Shown: positions 19,305 through 27,712 of the stretch, one piece after another
Numbering within the stretch: the first letter of the stretch is position 1
Layout of the letters: every line of letters begins with the position of its first letter
Source: Polyangium jinanense
GTDB taxonomy: Bacteria > Myxococcota > Polyangia > Polyangiales > Polyangiaceae
Direction of reading: 5' to 3'
Length of the DNA: 64,000 nt
Assembly (NCBI RefSeq): GCF_028435365.1
Contig: NZ_JAGTJJ010000002.1
Location: 744,001 to 808,000, forward strand
Position numbers and translations under genes: made by a program
The notes under the pieces: generated by a model
Database searches by the model: none
The model's input: the letters and a program-made list of their open reading frames with translations, nothing else
Told to the model about the DNA's origin: nothing

Positions 19305-19943
19305 ATGGAGGCACGGAAGCGCGACGATCTGGAGTCCGAGGCGAGGATCCTTTGCGAACGCGGGGACTTCGAGGGGGCCGCGACCGTCGCGTTGAAGGCG
19401 TACGGCGCCGAGGTCTACACGTTCCTCGGGGCGCGGCACCAGGACCGCGGCGAGCAGGACGACGTATTCGCGCAGTTCGCCGAGGCGCTCTGGAAGAGCC
19501 TGCCGAGCTTCGCCTGGATGTCTTCGCTCCGCACGTTCGTGTATGCCGTCGCGCGACGAACGTCCCTCTACCATCGCCGCGAGGCGCATCGGCGGCGCCA
19601 GCGCGAGGCGCCGCTCGACGGCGGATCCGTGGTGTCGCGCGTCGCCGCCGCGATTCGCAGCGCGACCACGCCGCTCGAGCGCTCCGAGGTGAAGAGCCGC
19701 ATCGCCGAGCTCCGCGCCGAATTGCCCGAGGAGGACCAGGAGCTACTCGTGCTGCGCGTGGATCGGCAGCTCTCGTGGCTCGAGCTCGCGGAGGTCCTGC
19801 GCGGCGAGGACGAGGCGCCGCTCGAAGGCGAGGCGCTGAAGCGTGAAGCCGCGCGGCTCCGGAAGCGATTTCAGCTCGTCAAGGACGCACTCCGCGAGCG
19901 GGCGCGCCGCGAGGGGTTGATCCCCGAGGATGACGATCGGTGA
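19305..19943 (+). CDS. ECF-type RNA polymerase sigma factor
   Basis: A 212-residue protein starting at ATG 19305. Residues about 25-95 resemble sigma region 2 (YTFLGARHQDRGEQDDVFAQ, ALWKSLPSF, MSSLRTFVYAVARR, with the DVF-FAEALW pattern of the region 2 helices), and LPEEDQELLVLRVDRQLSW, LELAEVL and AARLRKRFQLVKDALR match region 4. It resembles the divergent myxobacterial ECF factors that sit beside Ser/Thr kinases. No anti-sigma gene is adjacent. Its last 14 nt overlap the next gene, a Ser/Thr kinase, so the two are translationally coupled and the kinase is the likely regulator (inference). Confidence 0.85.
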   Translation: MEARKRDDLESEARILCERGDFEGAATVALKAYGAEVYTFLGARHQDRGEQDDVFAQFAEALWKSLPSFAWMSSLRTFVYAVARRTSLYHRREAHRRRQREAPLDGGSVVSRVAAAIRSATTPLERSEVKSRIAELRAELPEEDQELLVLRVDRQLSWLELAEVLRGEDEAPLEGEALKREAARLRKRFQLVKDALRERARREGLIPEDDDR

Positions 19944-22407
19944 CGGAATGAATTCTGCGGCCGGCGAATCGCTCGAATCGCTCGAATCGCTCGAATCGCT
20001 CGATCTCGAAGGGCTCGACGACGTCGGCGAGTCGGACGCATTTCTGCGGGCCGCCGCGCACGTGAGCGGGGTGTTGCCGCTGCCGCAATTCGCGCGGGAA
20101 GGCGCGTGGATCGCGGGGCGATATCGGCTCGAGGGGCGCCTCGGGCGCGGTGGGTATGGCGAGGTGTGGGACGCGCACGATCGCCTGTCGGGCGAGCGTG
20201 TCGCATTGAAGATCCTGCGGCCCGGGACGGGGGAGCTCGCCGCGCGCGCTTGCCGGGAGGTCGCATCGCTCCGGCTCCTCCGGCTCCCCGGGATCGTGCG
20301 GCTCATCGACGAGGGAATCGAGGACGAGCATCCGTTCGTCGTGATGGAACGCGCGGAGGGCGTGCCTTTTCCGGGCGTGGCCGTGCCCTGCACGTGGGCC
20401 GCGCTCGAAGGGCCACTCGTAAAACTCTGCGAGGCGCTCGCGCGGGTGCACGCCGTGGGTCTCTTGCATCGGGATCTCAAGCCGGGCAATGTGCTCGTCG
20501 ACGGGGCGGGGCGGCCGACGATTCTCGATTTCGGGCTCTCGTGCCTGAGCGCGGCGACGGCCGAGCGAATCACGGGCGTGGGGATGCTCGTGGGCACGGC
20601 GGCGTATCTCGCGCCGGAGCAGATCGCCGAGCTGCCGCTCTCCGCGCGGACGGATCTCTATGCGGTCGGCGTGATGGCGTTTCATGCGCTCACGGGCCGA
20701 TTTCCGCATGCGTCGGAGAATCTCGCGGAGCTTTTGCGCGGAAAACTCACGGAGCGGCCGCCCGCGCTCGCGTCGCTCGTGGAGGGGGGGCCCGCGCATG
20801 TCGCGGCCGTCGTGGATCGGCTGCTCGCCACGGATTCCGACGAGCGCCCGCGCTCGGCCGCCGAGGTCGCCGAGGTTTTTCGGGGAGGGTGCGTTTCGCG
20901 AACACCGTCGGCCGTACACGCAATCATCGCATCCGACAAACCCATCGAGGAAGCGGACCTGCGAGCGCTTTTCGCGGGCCCGGATCGGCTGCTGCACCTG
21001 CGGGAGGATGCGGCGCTGCTTTTGTTTTCGCGCACCGGCGGGGATCCGGCCCGGATCGAGCAGGAAATCGAGGCCTGGATGGGCGCGGGGCTCTGCCGGT
21101 GGGATGGGGATTTGCTGGCGATGAACCGCGAGGCGATCGACGCGCTCGAAACGCCGGTGCGGCTCGCGAGCATGCTCGTGGCCGAGGGCGCACAGCCGGC
21201 GCTCACCATTGCGAAAGAGGCGATGGCATCGGCGGCCGCGCTCGCGGCGGAGGGGCGGCTCGCGCGGGCCGTTCTCCATCTCGAAGAGGGGCTTCGGGCG
21301 TTGCGAGGTCTTTCGGAAGTGCCCGCGGACGCCTTCGATCGATTGCACTCGCAATGGGTCGAGATCGCGCTCACCGAGGGGTCGCCGCAGGGGCTCGATC
21401 GTGCGCTGTACGAGCTGTGCCGGCCGGGGCCGGGGACAGAGCTCACGCGCGCGCTCGAGCGGCTCGTGCGCGTGGCGCTCGCGGTGAATGCATGGACCGA
21501 GCGCGCGGCCGAGCTCGCGGAGGGTTTGCCGTCGCTTTCGGATCCACGCCTCGAACGATTGCGTTACGGGGTGCGGGTGCTCGCGGCGCGGCGCGTGTCG
21601 CTCGCGCGCGAGGAGGCGGTGCTCGAAGAGGCGCGGGCCTGGGCTTTGGCCAGCGGGGATCGCGCGGCGCGGGCGGCGCACGCGGCGTGGCTCGGCAGGC
21701 TCAGGTATTGTCAGAATCGATTCGAGGAGGCCGCGCGGCTCGAAGAGGAGGCGGCGGAGGGTACGCCCTTTCGATCGATGGAGATCGCGGCGCGGCTGGA
21801 TGCGGCGTCGGCGTGGATGGAGGCGTTTCAACTGGAGCGCGCGGCCGTGGGCGCGGCGGTGGCCACGGAGCTCGCGCGGAGGTTCCGGCTGCCCATGCTC
21901 GAAGCGAGGGCTGCGTGGCTGCGCCGCTGCATCGATTATCGCGCAGGGAAGACGGACGGCGAGGGGCCGGACGAGGAGCTCGTGGAGGCCGCGTCGCGGC
22001 TCGGGAGCCTGCACGTCGAGGGTCTCGTTTCGGTCGCGGAGGCGGCGGTTTCGTATCGGAAAGGGGATGCCGAGGCCACGCGGGCGCTCGCCGGGCGGGC
22101 ATTTCGGTGTTTTTCCGGGACGGGGCATCCGCTCGGGAGATTGCTCGCGGGGGCCTTGCTCGTCGCGGCGGGGGAGCGTTTGTCCGAGGAGAACGTCGAG
22201 GTGATCCTCGCGAAGGCGCGCGCCTGTCCGGTGCCGAGCGTGGGGATCCAGGTGCTCGCGTTGCTCGCGGAGGGCGGGGTTTCCGTGGAGGTGGAGCAGG
22301 CGGCGCTTTCCGAGATGGCGAGCACGGTGCCGGCGGAGCATGCGTCGCGCCGGCTCGATGTGCTCTCGATCGAGGAGGCCCTCGCGCGTTTGATTACATC
22401 GAGGTGA
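19930..22407 (+). CDS. Ser/Thr protein kinase with a helical repeat C-terminus, coupled to a sigma factor
   Basis: An 825-residue protein. After a short acidic N-terminus with an ESLESLESLESL stretch, the kinase domain (about 55-320) has YRLEGRLGRGGYGEVWDAHD, the VALKIL lysine, LLHRDLKPGNVLV, ILDFGLS and VGTAAYLAPEQI. The remaining 500 residues are Ala/Glu/Leu-rich helical repeats of TPR type. No membrane span is evident, unlike the other kinases here. The start overlaps the sigma gene by 14 nt (ATG 19930; ATG 19948 is an alternative). It converges on the gene ending at 22394, overlapping by 14 nt. Confidence 0.92.
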   Translation: MTIGDGMNSAAGESLESLESLESLDLEGLDDVGESDAFLRAAAHVSGVLPLPQFAREGAWIAGRYRLEGRLGRGGYGEVWDAHDRLSGERVALKILRPGTGELAARACREVASLRLLRLPGIVRLIDEGIEDEHPFVVMERAEGVPFPGVAVPCTWAALEGPLVKLCEALARVHAVGLLHRDLKPGNVLVDGAGRPTILDFGLSCLSAATAERITGVGMLVGTAAYLAPEQIAELPLSARTDLYAVGVMAFHALTGRFPHASENLAELLRGKLTERPPALASLVEGGPAHVAAVVDRLLATDSDERPRSAAEVAEVFRGGCVSRTPSAVHAIIASDKPIEEADLRALFAGPDRLLHLREDAALLLFSRTGGDPARIEQEIEAWMGAGLCRWDGDLLAMNREAIDALETPVRLASMLVAEGAQPALTIAKEAMASAAALAAEGRLARAVLHLEEGLRALRGLSEVPADAFDRLHSQWVEIALTEGSPQGLDRALYELCRPGPGTELTRALERLVRVALAVNAWTERAAELAEGLPSLSDPRLERLRYGVRVLAARRVSLAREEAVLEEARAWALASGDRAARAAHAAWLGRLRYCQNRFEEAARLEEEAAEGTPFRSMEIAARLDAASAWMEAFQLERAAVGAAVATELARRFRLPMLEARAAWLRRCIDYRAGKTDGEGPDEELVEAASRLGSLHVEGLVSVAEAAVSYRKGDAEATRALAGRAFRCFSGTGHPLGRLLAGALLVAAGERLSEENVEVILAKARACPVPSVGIQVLALLAEGGVSVEVEQAALSEMASTVPAEHASRRLDVLSIEEALARLITSR
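19966..20001 (+). repeat. 9-nt tandem repeat near the kinase start
   Basis: Four perfect copies of GAATCGCTC run in tandem from 19966 to 20001 and encode repeated Glu-Ser-Leu. Perfect identity at the nucleotide level points to slippage; copy number probably varies, changing the length of a flexible N-terminal tail without a frame change. Confidence 0.85.
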
Positions 22408-23032
22408 TGACGACCGCGCTGCACTCGAACTCGTGGCGCGCGTACGCCACCCCAGTGGGCACGCAATCGAGGGCGGACGCGGCGCCGCTCACGAAGCGCA
22501 GGGTATACTGCCCACCGGACGTCCCCGGGGCACGATACGCGGGATGTGTGCCTCCGGCCTCGTAAAGGAACCAGCTCTCCGTGGGCAGCCCGCCGGACCT
22601 CGACTGCACGTCGACATATCCCACAGTATACTCAACCTGCTCGAGGCGGAAGACGCCCCAATCGATCTGCCCGTTGACGGCCGGGGCATTCGATCTCGCG
22701 ATCGAGGAGAGCGGCGGGATGGCCACGATCGACGAGGCGACGACGCTGGTCGGCACGCTCCGGGCCTTCCACTCGTGGACGTCGAACGGGCTGCTCACGG
22801 CGCCCTCGTAGACGAAATCGAATGTGACGACGGGCGCGCTCGCGAATCGCTTGCCCGGGTCGGCGGCGAGCCGCCGCTGGCTGGGCGCCGTGTAGATGGC
22901 ATACGTCGACGACCCCGCGGGGACATTGAGGTAGAGCCAATAATACTGGAGACCGTCCACCACCGCGAGCTTCCCGACCTCCTTGCCGTTCTGCTTGATC
23001 TGGTACTTCCCGACCTCGATGTGCATGACCAT
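22394..23032 (-). CDS. Hypothetical protein of unknown function
   Basis: About 212 residues from ATG 23032 (MVMHIEVGKYQIKQ); GTG and upstream in-frame starts are possible, but an AGGA sequence lies about 11 nt before this ATG. It looks beta-rich (LQYYWLYLNVPAGSSTYAIY, VVTFDFVYEGAVSSPFDVHE, GQYTLRFVSGAASALDCVPTG) with no signal peptide or membrane span. I do not recognise a family. It lies 28 nt downstream of the DUF3455 lipoprotein gene on the same strand, so the two are probably co-transcribed. Confidence 0.65.
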   Translation of the reverse strand: MVMHIEVGKYQIKQNGKEVGKLAVVDGLQYYWLYLNVPAGSSTYAIYTAPSQRRLAADPGKRFASAPVVTFDFVYEGAVSSPFDVHEWKARSVPTSVVASSIVAIPPLSSIARSNAPAVNGQIDWGVFRLEQVEYTVGYVDVQSRSGGLPTESWFLYEAGGTHPAYRAPGTSGGQYTLRFVSGAASALDCVPTGVAYARHEFECSAVVITSM

Positions 23033-23060
23033 GGCATTCACCGTCCTTTCCGCGAGATAA

Positions 23061-24269
23061 TCAGGGTACACAAGTCTTGGAGATGGTGCACTGCCCGCCG
23101 CAACCATAAAGCCACTGATTCTCCTTCACACAGTCCGGGTCCGGCACGCCGCAGTTGCAGTGGCAGCCGTCATTTCCATTGTAGTACGAGGGCGCGCATA
23201 CCCAGCCCGCGGGCGCCGTGGGGGCGGCGTAGAAGTAGTAGTCCGCCGTGTAGTCGACCCAGACGAGCTGGTTCCGGTTGCCCGCGCTGCACGTCGTGGC
23301 CGGCGCCTTGCCGGATGCCGTGTTGACGCGCTGGATGAACGCGATCGGCGAGAACACGCCGCTGCCCGAGCGCTCGATGACCTCGATCTTGAGCCAGGGG
23401 ATCGCATTCGGATCGGGCGACGGGACCTCGGAGACCTTCCGCCCGCGGATGGTGCTGCCGTCATTGCCGCGCCATTGCGGGCCGGCATAATGGTGGCCGA
23501 GCACGTCGAAGGGCGCGTGCGGGTCGAGCAGCACGGCCGAGGGCGCCGAGAGGACCCATTGCGAGCCGTCGCAGACGTAGATCTGGTGCCCCTTCGCGGC
23601 CATCTTGTGGACGAGGGGGTAATTCGAGGGGACCGCGATCGACGGATCCGTCGCCGGCGCGCCGAGCAAGCGCTGCATGTACACGTACACGGCGTCCGTG
23701 GCCGGATAGGGCGCGTAATTCACGACCATCCAGGGGCCGAACGAGATCTCCGAGAAGTACGCGGCGAACCGACCGGCGTCGTCGCCGGACCAGTAACTCA
23801 TGGGATACTTGCCACCGTTCTCGCGGCGCCAGTCCCACGGGAGCGAGAAGCCGGTGGTGCCGGCGGCTTCGTGACCCACGGTCATCAAGCAGAGGACCTC
23901 ACCGCCGAGATTCGGCTGCGAGTAGATGAGGAGCCCCTTCGACGTGCAATTCGCCGCGTTGCTCTGCACCGTGAGCGCCTGCGCAGACGTGCCCACGTCG
24001 TCCTCGCCCTGCGCCGCGGGAGCGGAGCCCGCGGGCGCGCCGGGGCGCTTCGCCGTGAGCGCCGCGAATTCACGCGCATCCATGTCGACGACCTTCTCGG
24101 TCTGCTCGCCATTGTCGTCGTGATCGAGGACCGTGATCCGGATCCTTGTGGTCTGCTCGGCGAGGTCGTCGCCTTCGAGATCGCCGGGGAATGCGCCCTG
24201 GTCGACGCAAGCGCCGAGGGCGAGGGGGAGGACGAAGAGGGAAAGCGAGAGCGAGGCCGTGATGCGCAT
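23061..24269 (-). CDS. DUF3455-domain lipoprotein
   Basis: A 402-residue protein starting at ATG 24269, with GGAGGA 7-8 nt upstream. The N-terminus is a lipoprotein signal (lipobox ALGAC). An acidic linker leads to a Cys-containing beta region (GLLIYSQPNLGGEVLCLMTVG). From about residue 215 it matches DUF3455: GHQIYVCDGSQWVLSAPSAVL, HHYAGPQWRGNDGSTIRG, IPWLKIEVIERSGSGVFSP, FIQRVNTASGKAP. A C-terminal Cys-rich tail (CHCNCGVPDPDC, GCGGQC) is extra relative to the domain. DUF3455 proteins are secreted and uncharacterised. I infer surface exposure. Confidence 0.85.
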   Translation of the reverse strand: MRITASLSLSLFVLPLALGACVDQGAFPGDLEGDDLAEQTTRIRITVLDHDDNGEQTEKVVDMDAREFAALTAKRPGAPAGSAPAAQGEDDVGTSAQALTVQSNAANCTSKGLLIYSQPNLGGEVLCLMTVGHEAAGTTGFSLPWDWRRENGGKYPMSYWSGDDAGRFAAYFSEISFGPWMVVNYAPYPATDAVYVYMQRLLGAPATDPSIAVPSNYPLVHKMAAKGHQIYVCDGSQWVLSAPSAVLLDPHAPFDVLGHHYAGPQWRGNDGSTIRGRKVSEVPSPDPNAIPWLKIEVIERSGSGVFSPIAFIQRVNTASGKAPATTCSAGNRNQLVWVDYTADYYFYAAPTAPAGWVCAPSYYNGNDGCHCNCGVPDPDCVKENQWLYGCGGQCTISKTCVP

Positions 24270-24454
24270 GATGGAATCCTCCGTCCGGCACGCCGCCGTC
24301 GGCGTGGCCGCAGAAAAGGTCGGGGAGCGCAGGCGAAGCGCGGCGCGGGGCCGCATCGTCCTGCCGTTCGACCGGTGGTTGCGGAGGTTCCGGGATGTGA
24401 AGGAAAAAAATGGGGGGTCAGCGGGGGCTCGGGATCACCTCGGGTGATCCGTCG

Positions 24455-25552
24455 TCACCTCCGCCGCACCAGGCTCCCCTTCTGCCCGGCTTCGAGCGTC
24501 CCTTCGCCGACCAGGAACAACTCGGTGCTTCCCTTGCCCCAGATGCCCTGGATCGCCGCGGCGCCGTGCGGCCAGTTGAGCTCGTCTTTCCAGGTCTTGC
24601 CGCCGTCCGTCGTGTGCTGGAACTGCTGGTTTCTGCCGACCACGTAGAGGTCGCCCTTGCCGACCACGCGAATGCCGAGGAGCTCGTCGCCGTCGAAGCT
24701 CCCGATCGATTTCCAGCTCGCCGCGCGATCATTCGATTCGTATACCGTGCCCTTCGCGCTCACCGCGTACAGGTAATCGACGCTCGCCCCGTCGATTTGC
24801 CGGAGCGGGGAGTCGAGCGAGTCCACCGGCAGCTTCGACCAGAGGTGCCCGCCGATCTTCGATTGCAGCACGATCGGCGCGCCGTCCTTGCTCGCCTGGC
24901 CGACCACGTAAATGTCGTCCGCGCCGCTGCCCCAGACGTCGTAGAGCGTGCCGACCACGCCGCTATTGTCTTTCGTCCACGTCTTTCCGCCGTCCGTGGT
25001 GTTCAGGATGTTTCCATCGCCGCCCACGACGTAGACGTCGTCGCGGCCGCTCCCCCAGACCGCCATGAAAAACGTGCCCGTGATCGGGATCTTTTGCGGC
25101 GACCACGTGATGCCGCCGTCCGTCGAGTGCATGATCGCATTGCCGCCCACGACGTAGATGTCGTCCGGGCCGCTGCCCCAGACGCAACGCAGCCACGCGT
25201 CCTTCGGCGAGGCCTGACGCGTCCAGTTGATGCCGGCGTCCTCGCTGCGCAGGATCGTCCCGCCGCCGCCGACGGCGATCACGAGCTTGTCGAGGCCCCA
25301 GATACCGCTCAGCGTATCGACGTAGTTGCCGCGCTGCCCCACCCACGCCGAGGCCGCGGCGTCGGGCAGGGTGAGCGTCAGCGGGCCGAGCGCAGGGCCG
25401 TCGTCCTCGGGCTCCGTGGCTTCGGTGTTCGCATTCGTGACGGGCTTCGGTTTGGTCTGCGTCTGCTGACCGCCGCACGCAGAGGCGAGGAGGACGACTG
25501 CGAGCCCCGCGTGCGGGACGGAACGAAGAAATCGAGTGACTCGGCGCGCCAT
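24455..25552 (-). CDS. YCF48/BNR-repeat beta-propeller lipoprotein
   Basis: A 365-residue lipoprotein (signal ending LLASAC near residue 26). After an acidic linker come about six repeats with a DIYVVGG-type strand and a TDGGxTW turn: SEDAGINWTR, STDGGITWSP, TTDGGKTWTK and TTDGGKTWKDE, each preceded by VWGSGxDDIYVVG. This is the YCF48/BNR-like propeller signature, common in myxobacterial surface proteins. Ligand unknown. It is transcribed divergently from the TPR gene at 25692, and 185 nt separate its stop from the DUF3455 gene start. Confidence 0.88.
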   Translation of the reverse strand: MARRVTRFLRSVPHAGLAVVLLASACGGQQTQTKPKPVTNANTEATEPEDDGPALGPLTLTLPDAAASAWVGQRGNYVDTLSGIWGLDKLVIAVGGGGTILRSEDAGINWTRQASPKDAWLRCVWGSGPDDIYVVGGNAIMHSTDGGITWSPQKIPITGTFFMAVWGSGRDDVYVVGGDGNILNTTDGGKTWTKDNSGVVGTLYDVWGSGADDIYVVGQASKDGAPIVLQSKIGGHLWSKLPVDSLDSPLRQIDGASVDYLYAVSAKGTVYESNDRAASWKSIGSFDGDELLGIRVVGKGDLYVVGRNQQFQHTTDGGKTWKDELNWPHGAAAIQGIWGKGSTELFLVGEGTLEAGQKGSLVRRR

Positions 25553-25691
25553 GAGGTGTTCGTAGGGTAGGCCAAGGTGGGCGAGGGCGTAAAGGTTCGC
25601 GTGTGCGAGAGGCCCACGCGGCTGTGATGGTGATAAGGTTCGCCAGGAGCCGGAAAGCCGCTCGAGGGCGGCTCTCGCGCGTCATGAACCG

Positions 25692-27317
25692 ATGACAGGC
25701 TGGGGACAGGGAGAACAACCGGCGCCGAAAGCACCGGCGATCCGCGGCGAAGTGGCGTGGGAGTACCTCCGCGACCGCCTCGACAACGTGATCGGATTCT
25801 GGGTCGGCTTCGTGTTTACCCCCGTACCGGCGGAGCTGCGCACGCTGCGCGAGCGGGTCGAGCGACACGTGACCGGCGAGAATCACGCGATGGTGACGCT
25901 CGTGCCGAGCACGCCGGAAGAGCTGCTCGGCCTGCCCACGCGGCTGCTCGAGGATCGCAGCCTCGCGAACGCATCGCTCGTGTGGATCGAGGCGCTCCAC
26001 GCCGAGGCGCCCGGCGCGCCCGAGACGCCGTGGACGCGCGCGTGGGAGCAGACGGTGATCGAGATCGAGGCGCTCTTCGAGGAGCTGCGCGGTGTTCTGC
26101 TCGGAGGGATCGTGCTCGCCGCGCCGCCGGGCGTCGTGGATCCCGTGTCGAAGGCCGCGCCAGATCTCTGGCAAGTGAAGGCGATGTCGTTCCTGATCAC
26201 GCCGCGCAATGCGGGCGCGGTGCGGCCGAGCACGCCGCTGCCGGTGCGCGGCGGGACGCGACCGTCGACGAGCTCGATGCGCGTCGCGCCGGTCGATCCG
26301 GACGACCTCGTGGCGATCTCGCAGAGCCCGGAGCGGCTCAAGGCCTGGCAAGCCGAGAACTCGGCGCGCACGTCGAGTCCGCCGATGCCCGCGGCGTCGT
26401 TCCCGCCCGCGACGCTGGGCTCGCGGCCGACGCCGCCGCCTCCGCCGCCGCGACCCGAGGTGATTCGCGCGCATGCGCTCGTCGACGCGGCCGAAGGGTT
26501 CTTGCGGCAAGGTCGGCTGCAGGACGCGAAGGACGCGGCCGACGAGGCGGCGACGCTGCTCCGCGTGCGAGGGGATGCGCTCGACGAGGCGCGCGTCTTC
26601 GCGGTGCTCGCGGCGATCGCGACGGAGAACGAGGATCTGTCGCGCGCGGCGGTGCACGTGCAGAAGGCGCTCGCGATGTACGGAGCGCGGATGCCGGGGC
26701 AGGTGCCGCCGGCCTGGTATTGCCTGGCGGCGCGGATTGCGCGGGAGCGGCGCGAACACGTGGCGGCGTCGCGCTTCGAGGAGCTCGCGCTCGGTGCGAT
26801 CCGCGCGATGCGACAAGGCGACGAGGGGCCGGATGCCCTGTTCGAGCTCTCGGACGCGCTCGAGCGGATCGGGGATGCGCGGCTCGCCGCGAACAAGCCG
26901 GCGGACGCGGCGGTGGCGTTCTCGGAGTGTCTCTTGCTGCGGCGCCGGGTCCTTTCGGCGATGGGAGAGGGACCGGAGGCGCTCGGCGAGGTGTCGTATT
27001 CGCTGAAGCGACTCGCGGACGCGTGTGTGCACGCGAGCGACGTCATCGGCGCGGTCGCGGCGTATCGCGAGGCCGTGGCGATCGATCGGAAGCTTTACGC
27101 GCAGAGCGGGAAGAACGCGGAGGTGCGTTACCAGCTCGCCGATTCGCTGTGGCGGTTTGGGGACGCGCTCACGTCGAGCGGCGAGGCGTCCGAGGGCGCG
27201 GCGGTGAGCGAGGAGGCGACGCAACTGCTCGCGGGCGCGGAGCCGCCTTCGGGGCCTCCGTCGCGGATCTTCGGTCCGGGGTCACGGAGGGGGCAGCGCG
27301 CGGGTCGCTCGTGGTAG
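25692..27317 (+). CDS. TPR-containing protein of unknown function
   Basis: A 541-residue cytoplasmic protein. The N-terminal 180 residues (EVAWEYLRDRLDNVIGFWVGFVF, ending FLITPRNAG) look folded but match nothing I know. A Pro/Ser/Thr linker (about 180-260) is followed by helical TPR-type repeats: EGFLRQGRLQDAKDAADEAA, RAAVHVQKALAMY, ADAAVAFSECLLLRRRV, IGAVAAYREAVAIDRKLY. The last repeats resemble kinase-associated TPRs, but no kinase domain is present. It ends 16 nt before the Mpo1-like gene. Confidence 0.7.
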   Translation: MTGWGQGEQPAPKAPAIRGEVAWEYLRDRLDNVIGFWVGFVFTPVPAELRTLRERVERHVTGENHAMVTLVPSTPEELLGLPTRLLEDRSLANASLVWIEALHAEAPGAPETPWTRAWEQTVIEIEALFEELRGVLLGGIVLAAPPGVVDPVSKAAPDLWQVKAMSFLITPRNAGAVRPSTPLPVRGGTRPSTSSMRVAPVDPDDLVAISQSPERLKAWQAENSARTSSPPMPAASFPPATLGSRPTPPPPPPRPEVIRAHALVDAAEGFLRQGRLQDAKDAADEAATLLRVRGDALDEARVFAVLAAIATENEDLSRAAVHVQKALAMYGARMPGQVPPAWYCLAARIARERREHVAASRFEELALGAIRAMRQGDEGPDALFELSDALERIGDARLAANKPADAAVAFSECLLLRRRVLSAMGEGPEALGEVSYSLKRLADACVHASDVIGAVAAYREAVAIDRKLYAQSGKNAEVRYQLADSLWRFGDALTSSGEASEGAAVSEEATQLLAGAEPPSGPPSRIFGPGSRRGQRAGRSW

Positions 27318-27332
27318 GCTCCGCGCCCGACC

Positions 27333-27647
27333 ATGATTTCCCTGAACGCCGAGTGGACCCGTCTCCTCCACAAGTACCAGGACGATCACCGCGATCCGCG
27401 CAACCAGGCTTGCCACAAGATCGGCATCCCCCTCATCGCGATGAGCTTCCCCGTGGGCGCGACGCTCGTCGGCCTGCCGCTCGCGGGGGCATTGTTCACC
27501 GTGGGCTGGGGTTTCCAGTTCGTGGGGCACGCGTTCGAAGGGAAAAAACCTTCGTTCGTGGACGACAAGCGGAGCCTGGTCATCGGGCTGCTCTGGTGCA
27601 TGGAGAAGTACGGCCTTCGCGTGTACGAAGAATCTCCGGCCGCCTAG
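27333..27647 (+). CDS. DUF962 / Mpo1-like protein
   Basis: A 104-residue protein whose whole length matches DUF962 (Mpo1-like): WTRLLHKYQDDHRDPRNQACH at the start, HKIGIPLIAMSF, then two membrane segments with WGFQFVGHAFEGKKPSFV between. The conserved His residues (in CHKIG and FVGHAFEG) are the iron-binding set of the yeast enzyme Mpo1, a 2-hydroxy fatty acid dioxygenase in lipid alpha-oxidation. Activity in bacteria is an inference from family membership. Confidence 0.9.
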   Translation: MISLNAEWTRLLHKYQDDHRDPRNQACHKIGIPLIAMSFPVGATLVGLPLAGALFTVGWGFQFVGHAFEGKKPSFVDDKRSLVIGLLWCMEKYGLRVYEESPAA

Positions 27648-27712
27648 CAGCCTGCGCGTGACCTCGCCGCGCGTGCCAAGCGCGCGTGGATGAGGCAGCA
27701 TGGAGCCCGCCG

